Shown piece after piece: positions 1-8,243 of a DNA stretch of 64,000 nucleotides. Under the pieces are notes generated by a model. The model was given only the letters and a program-made list of their open reading frames with translations. It made no database searches and was not told the origin of the DNA. Every line of letters starts with the position of its first letter. The first letter of the stretch is position 1. The stretch lies in NCBI RefSeq assembly GCF_003144245.1, contig NW_020289977.1, positions 992,001 to 1,056,000 on the forward strand, written 5' to 3'. The DNA comes from Jaminaea rosea (taxonomy: Eukaryota > Basidiomycota > Exobasidiomycetes > Microstromatales). Both the position numbers and the translations under genes were made by a program.

Positions 1-291
1 GAACGTCCGGCTGCTCACCCTTTGGTGCCATGATGGGTGAGTGTCGTTCGCGGTGATATCGAGTGAAGAGAAGGAAGACAAGTTCTCGTGTGCCGTACCT
101 TTCCACACCTTCGTGGCCTTTCGAGGTGCGAGGCAAGCGCTCGCACGACGCTCAGTCCGCCATCGGCCGGGGCGTCGTCTCGTTTTGGGCGGCAAGGGAC
201 AAGTGGAGTCGAACGAGGCGCATCCTGCAGAGCCAACGGAAAGAAAGGTTGCCTTCGCACTTACTACGGCGCAGCCATCGTTCTCGCAGGC
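1..291. other. Upstream region of the RED-like gene
   Basis: These bases precede the RED-like start codon and presumably hold its promoter and 5' leader. Reading frames overlap here on both strands, but none gives a recognisable protein. The open frame of the RED-like gene runs upstream to about position 88 with no family similarity before the ATG at 292. Confidence 0.4.
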
Positions 292-1986
292 ATGGATCAG
301 GAAGCCTTTCGCAGCCTCCTCTCCTCGTCCGGCGCCTCATCCTCGTCTGGCGCGCCGCGAGCAGCCTTTGGGTCTACGCAGAAGCGTCCACGTCCACGTC
401 CGCAGGCCGCTCTCAGTCAGCACGACGACGACGACTATCGCAAGCATCGCCCCTCGCAAGACGCAGATACCAATGTTGAAGACGAGCAACCTAAGCAACG
501 CGGCCCAAAGTGGAACAGCGCCACAGGGGAAGCCTACGTAGATCGCGCTGCTGCCCGGCGCGAAGGGCGCGAACCGGGAGAGGATGACGAGGAAGCGGCG
601 AGCGTACGCGCTTTGCATGAGGAGTGGAGACAGAAGTGGCTAGCGGCTGATACCGAGGAGCAGAGACGGGAGGTCGAGGAGCAGATGGCCTTCCTGGGTG
701 GAGATGCAAAGCATTCCATCTTGGTGAAAGGGCTGGATTATGCGCTTCTTGCGCAGCAGAGGGCCAAGGCTGGCGGTGCAAGAGGGGAAGAGGACGATGA
801 TCTGGAGCAAGCATATGCAGGCGCTAGGCAGTCACCTGGCGAAGCTGAGTCGTCAAAGTCATCAGCATCCTCGGCGAAGCGCTCCCGGCAGGAGATTCTC
901 GATGCCCTGAAGCGGCGCAAGCTTGACCGCGGAGACGCTAGCTCACCACCGCAGCCTCAGCTCAGCGAGGAGCTACGAAAGCAGCGCGAAGCCGAGGAGG
1001 AAAGACAGAGGCATCTTTCCAAATTCAAGCCGATTGGAGCAGGCACGAGTGGCCAGCTGGAGAAGGTCATCATTACAAAGGATGGAAAGAGACTGCGCAA
1101 GAAGGTCAAGAAGCCGGCAGACGGGCCGACAGCAAATGGTGCAAGAGAGCCAGTCAAGCCGGCTGCTACTATCGCTCCATCCAATGCTGCAGTCTCATCT
1201 TCTTCGGCGCCGTCGCCGTCATCACCGTCCTCGAGGCCTGCCGTAGCGACCAAGCCTGCTCCGCCGGCGCCGCTTCCATCCAAGAGGGACTTCGCGCCTC
1301 GTCAGCTGAAGAAAGGCTCCGGTGCTGTCTCCACCTCGGAAACACCCGCAAAGGAGCATGAAAGCGCTCCGGCGTCTGTTGCTGTCAGAGAGAAGAGAGA
1401 TCAGCCTGTGTCGTCCGGAGCAGACGACGTGGACGGTAGCAACCACACACGTCAAAATCAGGCAGACGACCTTGACGAAGAAGAGGAAGACATCTTTGCG
1501 GACGCGGGAAGATGGACTGGGCTGGACGCCGACGACGATGAAGATGACGAGGAGCGGCGGTCCAAAGCTGTGGAGCCGAACGCTCGCGGCAAAGACGCAG
1601 CCGACTTACCCCTTCTGCCTGCTCTCAGCGCTTCAGGCAAGCGCGACTGGTTCGGTGACGGCGAGGAGGAAGAAGACAGGAAGGAGGAGCCAGCAGCCTC
1701 GCTCCAACCTCCGGTTCACGTATCTCCTTCACGCCAGCAGACGCAAACCGACGCAGAACAGCCGAATGCGCCCGAGGCGTCGACAGGTCGCCTCCAAGGT
1801 CTAAGCGATTCTGCCCTCCCTTCGTCCTGGTCGCGGCACCTCCTCGAACAAGAGCGAGAACGTGAGGCTCGTGCTGAAAGGAAGAAGGAGGAAGCGAGAC
1901 GAGAGAGGGTGAATAAGAAGAGGGAAAAGAAACGCGCGGAGAGAGAGGGAGCAGAGGGTGCGCAAGGAGGTGCCGGATCAGAGTAA
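292..1986 (+). CDS. RED-like spliceosomal protein (RED_N domain)
   Basis: Single exon of 564 residues. The N-terminal third matches the RED (IK/SMU-2) family: a segment reading YVDRAAARREG, a helical stretch, then FLGGDAKHS followed by VKGLDYALLAQQRAK, which is the hallmark of the RED N-terminal domain. The rest is low-complexity, rich in Ala/Ser/Pro, with acidic runs and the segment DIFADAGRW, comparable to the DIF segment in animal RED, and a basic coiled-coil-like C-terminus rich in Lys/Arg/Glu. RED works with SMU1 in the spliceosomal B complex, so a nuclear pre-mRNA splicing role is inferred. The ATG at 292 was chosen because it begins the conserved region; the frame is open further upstream without similarity. 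It is convergent with the Mediator gene, with only 36 bp between stop codons, so the 3' UTRs probably overlap. Confidence 0.82.
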   Translation: MDQEAFRSLLSSSGASSSSGAPRAAFGSTQKRPRPRPQAALSQHDDDDYRKHRPSQDADTNVEDEQPKQRGPKWNSATGEAYVDRAAARREGREPGEDDEEAASVRALHEEWRQKWLAADTEEQRREVEEQMAFLGGDAKHSILVKGLDYALLAQQRAKAGGARGEEDDDLEQAYAGARQSPGEAESSKSSASSAKRSRQEILDALKRRKLDRGDASSPPQPQLSEELRKQREAEEERQRHLSKFKPIGAGTSGQLEKVIITKDGKRLRKKVKKPADGPTANGAREPVKPAATIAPSNAAVSSSSAPSPSSPSSRPAVATKPAPPAPLPSKRDFAPRQLKKGSGAVSTSETPAKEHESAPASVAVREKRDQPVSSGADDVDGSNHTRQNQADDLDEEEEDIFADAGRWTGLDADDDEDDEERRSKAVEPNARGKDAADLPLLPALSASGKRDWFGDGEEEEDRKEEPAASLQPPVHVSPSRQQTQTDAEQPNAPEASTGRLQGLSDSALPSSWSRHLLEQEREREARAERKKEEARRERVNKKREKKRAEREGAEGAQGGAGSE

Positions 1987-2022
1987 CGCGCCAGGTTGAT
2001 GCAAATGGTATTCCTCACGTCG

Positions 2023-4578
2023 TCATCCACCTGTCACGCTACGTCGTCGCACACCACGCAGCTCCTCCACCAACAGACCATGCAGTGCTCTTTCCCCCTT
2101 CCCATGCACCTCGACGCCATGCATCGTGACGCCGAGCGACCCGCTGAGGGTGGATCGCCAGGGCAGCTGAACGGATAGATGTGACGGGTACGAGAGGGTC
2201 AGGTGCGCAAGGACAATCTTCCGCGTGGCTGAAGCGGAGGCTCCCTCGCCGTCGCCAAGCTGAGGCTCAGCAGGTACCTCGACTGTTACCGTCGCACTTC
2301 CCCTCAACGAGCGGATAGCTCGTGCGGCCGCGGGCTCACCTGGCCCCTCACCGCTGACCGCCTGGCCGGCCTGGCCCGCAGCTGTTGGGGCATAGAGTAG
2401 ATCCTTCATCCAAACAGCCGCATTGGCGATACTCTGGGCGGGGTGCATTTCGAGCTCTCCTTTCAAGTCCTGCTCATTTTTGCTTCCTGCCGCGGGGGAG
2501 GAAGCGCTGTGCAGTGCCTGCTGAACAACGCTTCGGACGTGGAAGAGGAAGGAGCTGTAGTGCAACAGCGCCACGAGCGGCATGAGGGTAGGCGCATGGA
2601 TCCAGGGGTCGAGACGGGCGCGCTTTTGCGTACTTGACGATTCGGGCTGGCTTGAGGCAGCGCCAGCTTTCTTGCTACCTGCATTCGAAGCTGAAGATGC
2701 TGCGTCTCCGGGGGGCTTGCGAGGTTTGTCCTTCTCCCTCTCCTTCTCAGCTTCTGCTCGGGCGGCGGAGGCTGCTGCTGTTGCTCGTTCTTGGTAGCGG
2801 CGAACAAGACCCAGACGCATGAGGGTGGACATGAGAGAGACGTACGCCGAGCGGGCGGGCTCGGGCTCTCGCGCACTTTCGCCTTCCTCGCTGCCTTCCT
2901 CTTTCGAGGCATCAAAATCGACCATCTCAAGGCGCATAGCAAGCGTACCGTGCCGTTTGAGTCCAGTCTCCAATCTAGACGTCGAAGCAGCAGCATTCCC
3001 CGCCAGCCTCACAAGCACCGAGTCGTCCGAGCTCTCGCAGCTCACCACCCCTTGCGATGCCAGCAAGCGCGCTTCGGCGGCTACGTCCTCGAAGAGCTCC
3101 CGGTCGACGAGCTCGCGCTGTGCTTGTCGCAATTGAGCGTCGATGCTACCTTGCACTTCGTTGTCCTCAGCATCGTCTTCTGGGAGCGTGGAGGCGGAGC
3201 GACTGAGCACCTTTCCCTCAGTGTCAAGCGTGACCAGCGAGACTTTGAAGCGCTTCGCGACCCGCGAAGAGAAAGTGAGCTTGACGGCCGATGACGTTGG
3301 CGCCGAAGCGGACGGCTTTGAGTCCTCTGGCTTCTTGACATCTTTCTCCTCGGTCTCGCTATCCTTATCTTCCTTCTCTCCAGCATCTCTGGCAACATAA
3401 GCCAGCCCCCTCCTCGCATATGCCGTCCGCGCCTCAGGCACGGCAAAGCCGATCCAAGCGTCCTGCTCTCCCTCATCCGCCCGTTGCACCTGCGCTTGAT
3501 ATTGCGATCGACCGGGTCGACCTGGCGTGATGCCCCAGCCGCGGGCTTGCGCTTCCCGGAGGGTGGACCAGTGATGGCGGGTCGCAGAGGTCGCCGAGGT
3601 CGAGGTCGAGGCTTCCCCTGCATCGCCTCGCCCATCGTCATCATCCAGAAGCCTTGCTCCTGTTCGCAAGATGTTCACCACGCTCCGCATCGTCTGTCTC
3701 TTTTGTGCAAGAACAAGCTGCGTCTTCCTTGCATATTCGTCCCGCTCTGCCTCGTTGGAGAACTCGAGATTGCCTGCAGGATCTTGTCGCTCTCGCTCTG
3801 CAAAATCCTCGTCATCCTCATCTCCGGGTGCTGCTTGTGATCTTTGCTTTTCCTTGACTTCGATACGCTCAATGGCCGTGAGGGCCACACTCGCTGGCTC
3901 GAGGCCGAATTCGGCTTCTACAGCTGCCGCGCTCCCTGGTGGAGGCCCTTGTGGCTGTTGAGAAGCCTGACCAGGCTGTCCCTTAGCGGGCGTGGCTTTG
4001 CCGCTCTCACTCGCCGTTGAAGAGACTGCGCCAGGTGATGGGGCCCTTGAAGCTGCATTGGACGATGTGGCAGCCTTTGCTGGGTCGAGGTGTCCTTGCT
4101 GAAGGAGCGAAGCGCGTGATCGATGCCCTGCGACGAGGAGGCTGACGAGTGCCTGCGAGGAGTACAGAGATTGTTGGGCGATCTGAAGCCGACCCATCAT
4201 TTCCTCTTTGAGCTGAACAAAATCCTCCATGCTCATCGGTCTGGTGTCTAGCAGGGAGCCAGCGTCCTTGTCTGCCGCCTGTGCGTCGTGCTCGTCGTCA
4301 ACCTTGCTCGCGGCACCCTTGTCGCGGTCCTCTTCCCCATGAGCCCAACCGATCTTGATTGCGCCTCCGACACCATTGGTAGCATCCTGTTCTCCGGTCG
4401 CCTCTGCCTGATCATCATCCTCCTCATCCCGCAGGTCCTTTAGTGAGAACTTGGAAAAGTCGCCCCTCTCGGTCCACAGTCTGTGTAACCGCTGCGACAG
4501 CGGCTGAAGGGCTGCGACATCCTTTGTGGACGGATTTGAGGAAGGAGGCTCCAGCGCAAGCTTCAATGACTGAACCAT
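2023..4578 (-). CDS. Mediator complex subunit 17 (Med17/Srb4-like)
   Basis: Single exon of 851 residues. The N-terminus contains SLKLALEPP, the opening typical of fungal Med17, followed by a SRRLHRLW-like helical region with acidic linkers, then a helix with VSLLVAGHR that resembles the family's LVSLLLS helix. The centre contains WGITPGRPGR and AWIGFAVPEA, and the C-terminal half is predicted folded with disordered Ala/Ser/Lys insertions. Med17 is a head-module scaffold of Mediator that contacts RNA polymerase II and is essential in yeast. The frame stays open to 4746, but the codon there is TTG; the first ATG is at 4578, immediately before the conserved motif, so that start is used. It lies head-to-head with the methyltransferase gene. 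The family call rests on remembered motifs and a profile search would settle it. Confidence 0.7.
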   Translation of the reverse strand: MVQSLKLALEPPSSNPSTKDVAALQPLSQRLHRLWTERGDFSKFSLKDLRDEEDDDQAEATGEQDATNGVGGAIKIGWAHGEEDRDKGAASKVDDEHDAQAADKDAGSLLDTRPMSMEDFVQLKEEMMGRLQIAQQSLYSSQALVSLLVAGHRSRASLLQQGHLDPAKAATSSNAASRAPSPGAVSSTASESGKATPAKGQPGQASQQPQGPPPGSAAAVEAEFGLEPASVALTAIERIEVKEKQRSQAAPGDEDDEDFAERERQDPAGNLEFSNEAERDEYARKTQLVLAQKRQTMRSVVNILRTGARLLDDDDGRGDAGEASTSTSATSATRHHWSTLREAQARGWGITPGRPGRSQYQAQVQRADEGEQDAWIGFAVPEARTAYARRGLAYVARDAGEKEDKDSETEEKDVKKPEDSKPSASAPTSSAVKLTFSSRVAKRFKVSLVTLDTEGKVLSRSASTLPEDDAEDNEVQGSIDAQLRQAQRELVDRELFEDVAAEARLLASQGVVSCESSDDSVLVRLAGNAAASTSRLETGLKRHGTLAMRLEMVDFDASKEEGSEEGESAREPEPARSAYVSLMSTLMRLGLVRRYQERATAAASAARAEAEKEREKDKPRKPPGDAASSASNAGSKKAGAASSQPESSSTQKRARLDPWIHAPTLMPLVALLHYSSFLFHVRSVVQQALHSASSPAAGSKNEQDLKGELEMHPAQSIANAAVWMKDLLYAPTAAGQAGQAVSGEGPGEPAAARAIRSLRGSATVTVEVPAEPQLGDGEGASASATRKIVLAHLTLSYPSHLSVQLPWRSTLSGSLGVTMHGVEVHGKGERALHGLLVEELRGVRRRSVTGG

Positions 4579-4756
4579 GAGCTGCAATGAAGCAGTCAGT
4601 AGTCGCCTAGAGGTCGAGTGGAGAAGGAGGGAAGCTCCATCGATTGCTTCGACGGAACTGGACTCGACGTCGCGTCCAGTCGAGGTCGACTCTCCCCTTC
4701 CGTTTGCTCTCTGGACTTCCTTCAGTTCTTCCTTTCCTCTCCTCAACCAGCCTCAG
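4579..4756. promoter_or_regulatory. Short divergent promoter, Med17 / NTM1
   Basis: Only 178 bp separate the Med17 start codon (minus strand) from the N-terminal methyltransferase start codon (plus strand). The interval must contain both 5' leaders and promoter elements. No TATA box or CCAAT motif stands out. Any claim of co-regulation is inference. Confidence 0.5.
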
Positions 4757-5823
4757 ATGCGCAAGAAGCAGCCCGCGCAACCAACTGTACCCGATGTGGT
4801 ACGCGGGATAGACTACTGGAAGACGGTACCAGCAACAGTGGATGGTGTTCTTGGCGGCTTTGGAACAGGAACCCTGCCTCGCGTCGATGCCCTTGGATCA
4901 CGGTCCTTCCTCCTCTCCGTCCTGCCGAGATTGAGCGCTGTCCCGCCTGTGACGGATGACCCGGTCGAGTGGCAAAAGAGGAAAATGGAACAGAGGGGTG
5001 GAAAGGGGAAGACTGTGACGAGGGCGCTAGATTGTGGTGCTGGGGTAGGAAGGGTCACCGAGACGGTGTTGCTCAGAGTAGTGGATGAGGTCCATGTGAC
5101 CGAGCCAGTTGAGCATGTAAGCAAACACTGCGAGTCGTGATCTTATTGACCGCATTCGCTGATCGGTTCTCCTTATCACCCTCTCAGTTCCTGGCAGAAG
5201 CGGCCCGCCTCTCCTCAAGCTGGCAATCTCTTACCCTTCCTCCTTCCAAGCAGCCCTTCCACGCTCGCAAGGCTGCTCACTTTCACTTGAGCACGCTTCA
5301 GGCCCTCGACCCGGCAAGGCCGTGGAGTTCAGCTGATGGGGGCATTTACGTGGCAGACCAGGGCGAGAGTAAGGCACAGGGAAGCTCGTCAGCCAAGAGG
5401 GTCAAGACGGACGACGCCGGCCCGAGCAGCGCCCGCCGATTGCCCCCAACGTACAGCCCGTCGGAGGAAGGCCAGTCGGCAGAACCACCCTCACCACCAC
5501 CCGAGCCCCTCCAATACGACGTAGTGTGGTGCCAATGGATGCTGCAGCACCTTTCGGACCCGGATCTTCTCGCCTTTTTCGCCCGCGCTAAAGCGAGTTT
5601 GGTACCAGAGGACGGGGTCATCGTGGTGAAAGAGAATGTATGCCCTGAGATGGAAGATGGCAGCGAGAGGGTTTGGTGGGATGAAGAGGACAAGAGTATC
5701 ACTCGATCCACTCAGGCGTATGAAAGAGTGTTTAGGGAGGCAGGACTGACGACCATTAGGGCTGAGACGCAGATGGGATTCCCGCAGGAGCTCTATGCGG
5801 TGAAGATGTGGGCACTGCGGTAA
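4757..5823 (+). CDS. N-terminal Xaa-Pro-Lys protein N-methyltransferase (NTM1/Tae1-like)
   Basis: Two exons: 4757-5116 and 5188-5823, with a 71 bp intron; 331 residues. Exon 1 has the family signature GIDYW near residue 17, GVLGGFG and DALGSRSFL, then the SAM-binding stretch ALDCGAGVGRVT with acidic residue after VHVTEP. Exon 2 has VVWCQWMLQHLSDPD, matching the NTMT IWIQWVIGHL block, then VIVVKENV and a C-terminal FPQELYAVKMWALR. These enzymes methylate the alpha-amino group of proteins beginning Xaa-Pro-Lys after Met removal, for example ribosomal proteins. The splice junction keeps phase 0. Between the core strands there is an unusual Ser/Pro/Glu-rich insertion of about 60 residues not present in compact family members. 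Confidence 0.88.
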
Positions 5824-5907
5824 CGCCATGGCAACTTGTGTACTCTACAAGCCTCAGGATACAGCAAACAATCAATAGAGAAAGACTGCTCTCGCCGCGC
5901 CTCGCGA

Positions 5908-7746
5908 TCACTCCCCTCGCAGCGCCCTCCTCTCCAGCTCCTCCCACGTAGGCAGGAAGCGCCTCCAGCAGTCGGTCCTCGCCTCATCAGGCTCAGCAGC
6001 CAATTTCACCTTCTGCCCTCCTTGCTCTGCTGCTTCGCCCTCCTTGCGCGCCTCTTCCACACACACATCAAAGGCCACCCTCTCCCTGCCAGGCTTCGTT
6101 GCTCTTTCCCACGCCCACCTAGCCTTCAGCGCCGCACCGACGCTGCATGCGTTGCCCTGCTGCTGCGGACGGACGACGGGGCAGGCTAGCACGTCGGCCA
6201 TCGTTTCCAGGAGGGTCTGGTTGGAGGAGGCCCCACCTGTTGCGTGGATGCGGACCAGCCCACCTTCGTTGTCACCGCCGGCGTTCTCGTGGAGAATGGC
6301 ACCGACGCGACTCTTGAAAGAGAGTAGCTGCGAGCTGATTATCGAGTGGGGATGCGTCGCTCCGGGTGCCTCGAATTCTTCCGCACTACTCCACTGACTG
6401 TCCTTGCTTGATGTGTAGAGGTGCACACCCTTGGCATTAGGTGGAATAATCTCCTCCTTGAACCAGTAGAAGCCCATATGCTGCGGTGCGCTACCCCTCG
6501 CAGGCCAAGCCGACCTCACAGCCCTATCAAACTCCTGCCAGGACGAAGCGCAGTACTTGTCCCTGACTGCTTCGCGAGCCAAGCTACCGTTCTTGTACAC
6601 CAGCATGTTGAAGTATCGGCTGGACGTCTCGACCACCTCCCCCTGCTCGCCCTCTCCGCTCTCGCTAGCATTCCTTCCTGCCACCCTAGCTGGATGGTAA
6701 AACACATGGAAAGCTTCAGAAGGCTCGAAGGACGGCGCGGGGATGAGCAGAGTGTCTGAAGTGCCCAGCGATACCATTGCCTCTCGTGGTGCGAGGGCGA
6801 GGGACAGCAAGGTGGCCGGATTGTCGCCTGTAGCGGGGCAGACAAGACAGTCTGGCGAGAAGTTGAGCTTCTCCTGCCACCAGCGGCCAATACGCCCTAC
6901 GATTCGGCCGCCATCCGATTCGACCGCGCCTAGCTTGCGAGCGAGCTCGTCCGCCGCAGCTGCATCGTCGCCGGCGACAAGCTCGAGAAGCGGGCGACTC
7001 CAACCTCTCTTCGGCGTGGAGAGGTCCCAAAGATTCATGCCGCAGGCATCACTCTCGTCTATCCCCTTGATCTCCTCTCCGTCCTGCCCATCTCCTCCTG
7101 CACACAGCAGCGTAGTGACCATCGAGCTCACCAGCCCAATGCGTTCTGTCTGCTCATACGCTTCCGGCTCCTCCCGCCTCCATCTCATGATCTGCGGGCC
7201 AGTAAAGCGCTCGTATGCCTTTGACCCTGTAATCTTCGCCAGGGCGGTCGGTCCCCCAAGATGCGCTTCAAAGGCTTTGCACTCTGCTGTCGTAGAGGAG
7301 TCCTGCCAATTTGGGATCACGGCACGAGAGAAGGCCTGTGAACCAAGCTGATCCACAAGCCTTTTGCTGCCGTTTACAGAGCGCAGCATTTCGGGAGCTC
7401 TTCGCGACCAGTACACGCTGGCGTGCTGTTGCCCAGCAGCGCTGACTGCCTTGACTCTCTGTGTTGGCCAGCCGGCGGCCAAGATCTTCTCTGCCAGGAG
7501 GTCGAGCGACTCAACCGCCATCAAAGCAGGGCTATGGATCTCGCCTGACCCGGCCGAGCCGGTCAGGACCCCGCCGCTGGTCTTGTAGTGGGGAAGGTCC
7601 CGGTCGAAGTTGATTGCGAGCTCGGAGAGGAGCTCGAGGCTGGATGACAGGAGCGAGGCCTTGGTGCTTTGTGTCGAGACGTCGATGCCCAGGAATAGGG
7701 GTTCATTCGAGTCTGGTGACAATGATTTTGTGGTCGAAGAATCCAT
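5908..7746 (-). CDS. D-xylulokinase (FGGY carbohydrate kinase)
   Basis: Single exon of 612 residues. Both FGGY kinase lobes are visible: GIDVSTQSTKASLL near the N-terminus (phosphate loop), AAGQQHASVYW and NWQDSSTTAEC as in eukaryotic xylulokinases, ERFTGPQIMRW, then ESDACGMNLWDL around the catalytic Asp. The C-terminal lobe has VCPATGDNPATLLSLAL, VSLGTSDTLLIP and HATGGASSNQTLLE. The enzyme phosphorylates D-xylulose with ATP to xylulose-5-phosphate, feeding pentose sugars into the pentose phosphate pathway in the cytosol. The length fits fungal Xks1/Xyl3. It lies downstream of the Bud4-like gene on the same strand but about 500 bp away, so it is a separate gene. It is convergent with the methyltransferase gene, 84 bp between stop codons. 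Confidence 0.93.
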   Translation of the reverse strand: MDSSTTKSLSPDSNEPLFLGIDVSTQSTKASLLSSSLELLSELAINFDRDLPHYKTSGGVLTGSAGSGEIHSPALMAVESLDLLAEKILAAGWPTQRVKAVSAAGQQHASVYWSRRAPEMLRSVNGSKRLVDQLGSQAFSRAVIPNWQDSSTTAECKAFEAHLGGPTALAKITGSKAYERFTGPQIMRWRREEPEAYEQTERIGLVSSMVTTLLCAGGDGQDGEEIKGIDESDACGMNLWDLSTPKRGWSRPLLELVAGDDAAAADELARKLGAVESDGGRIVGRIGRWWQEKLNFSPDCLVCPATGDNPATLLSLALAPREAMVSLGTSDTLLIPAPSFEPSEAFHVFYHPARVAGRNASESGEGEQGEVVETSSRYFNMLVYKNGSLAREAVRDKYCASSWQEFDRAVRSAWPARGSAPQHMGFYWFKEEIIPPNAKGVHLYTSSKDSQWSSAEEFEAPGATHPHSIISSQLLSFKSRVGAILHENAGGDNEGGLVRIHATGGASSNQTLLETMADVLACPVVRPQQQGNACSVGAALKARWAWERATKPGRERVAFDVCVEEARKEGEAAEQGGQKVKLAAEPDEARTDCWRRFLPTWEELERRALRGE

Positions 7747-8243
7747 CTTGATGCTGCGATGCTGATGGTCGAAAGGGAAGGAGAAAGCAGGCGGACGAGC
7801 GACTGCTTGATATTCTTGAGCGGCCTCGGGGATCTCCGCTCGGTCATCTCATCTCGTCTCAATCAACCGGACGCGCATGGGCCAAGCTGATTTTTCTTCT
7901 CGGTCTGGCTCAGCCACGCGCACCCCCCAACCACATCACCTCTCATCATATGCTCGCAACGAGATTGAATTTCTCTGCGATAGGATCGGACCGAATGACA
8001 AGAAACGCGAAGGGCCACTTTGAGAAATCGAGAGACTACAACGTGCGCAACTGGAACGAGACAACGAGAAGAGACGAGGCTACGAGATGGTGAGAAGAGG
8101 AGAGGATGGTCGGGGTGGATGCGTTTCCGCAAGAGTTAATATACGGTGTGTGTGGAAGTCGAAGAGGTGAAGGGGAAGGAAATGTTCAAGAGGATTTGAT
8201 GAAATCGAAGTAGAGTGTCCACAACTTGGACCAGCTCAGCAGC
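7747..8243. other. Intergenic region, xylulokinase promoter side
   Basis: About 500 bp hold the xylulokinase promoter and the 3' UTR of the Bud4-like gene, both on the minus strand. An AT-rich patch TTAATATA occurs near 8135. No coding frame here has protein-like content. Confidence 0.4.

Noticed and set aside
4579-4746. N-terminal extension of Med17
   Set aside because: The frame is open but its first codon is TTG; the first ATG is at 4578 beside the conserved motif.
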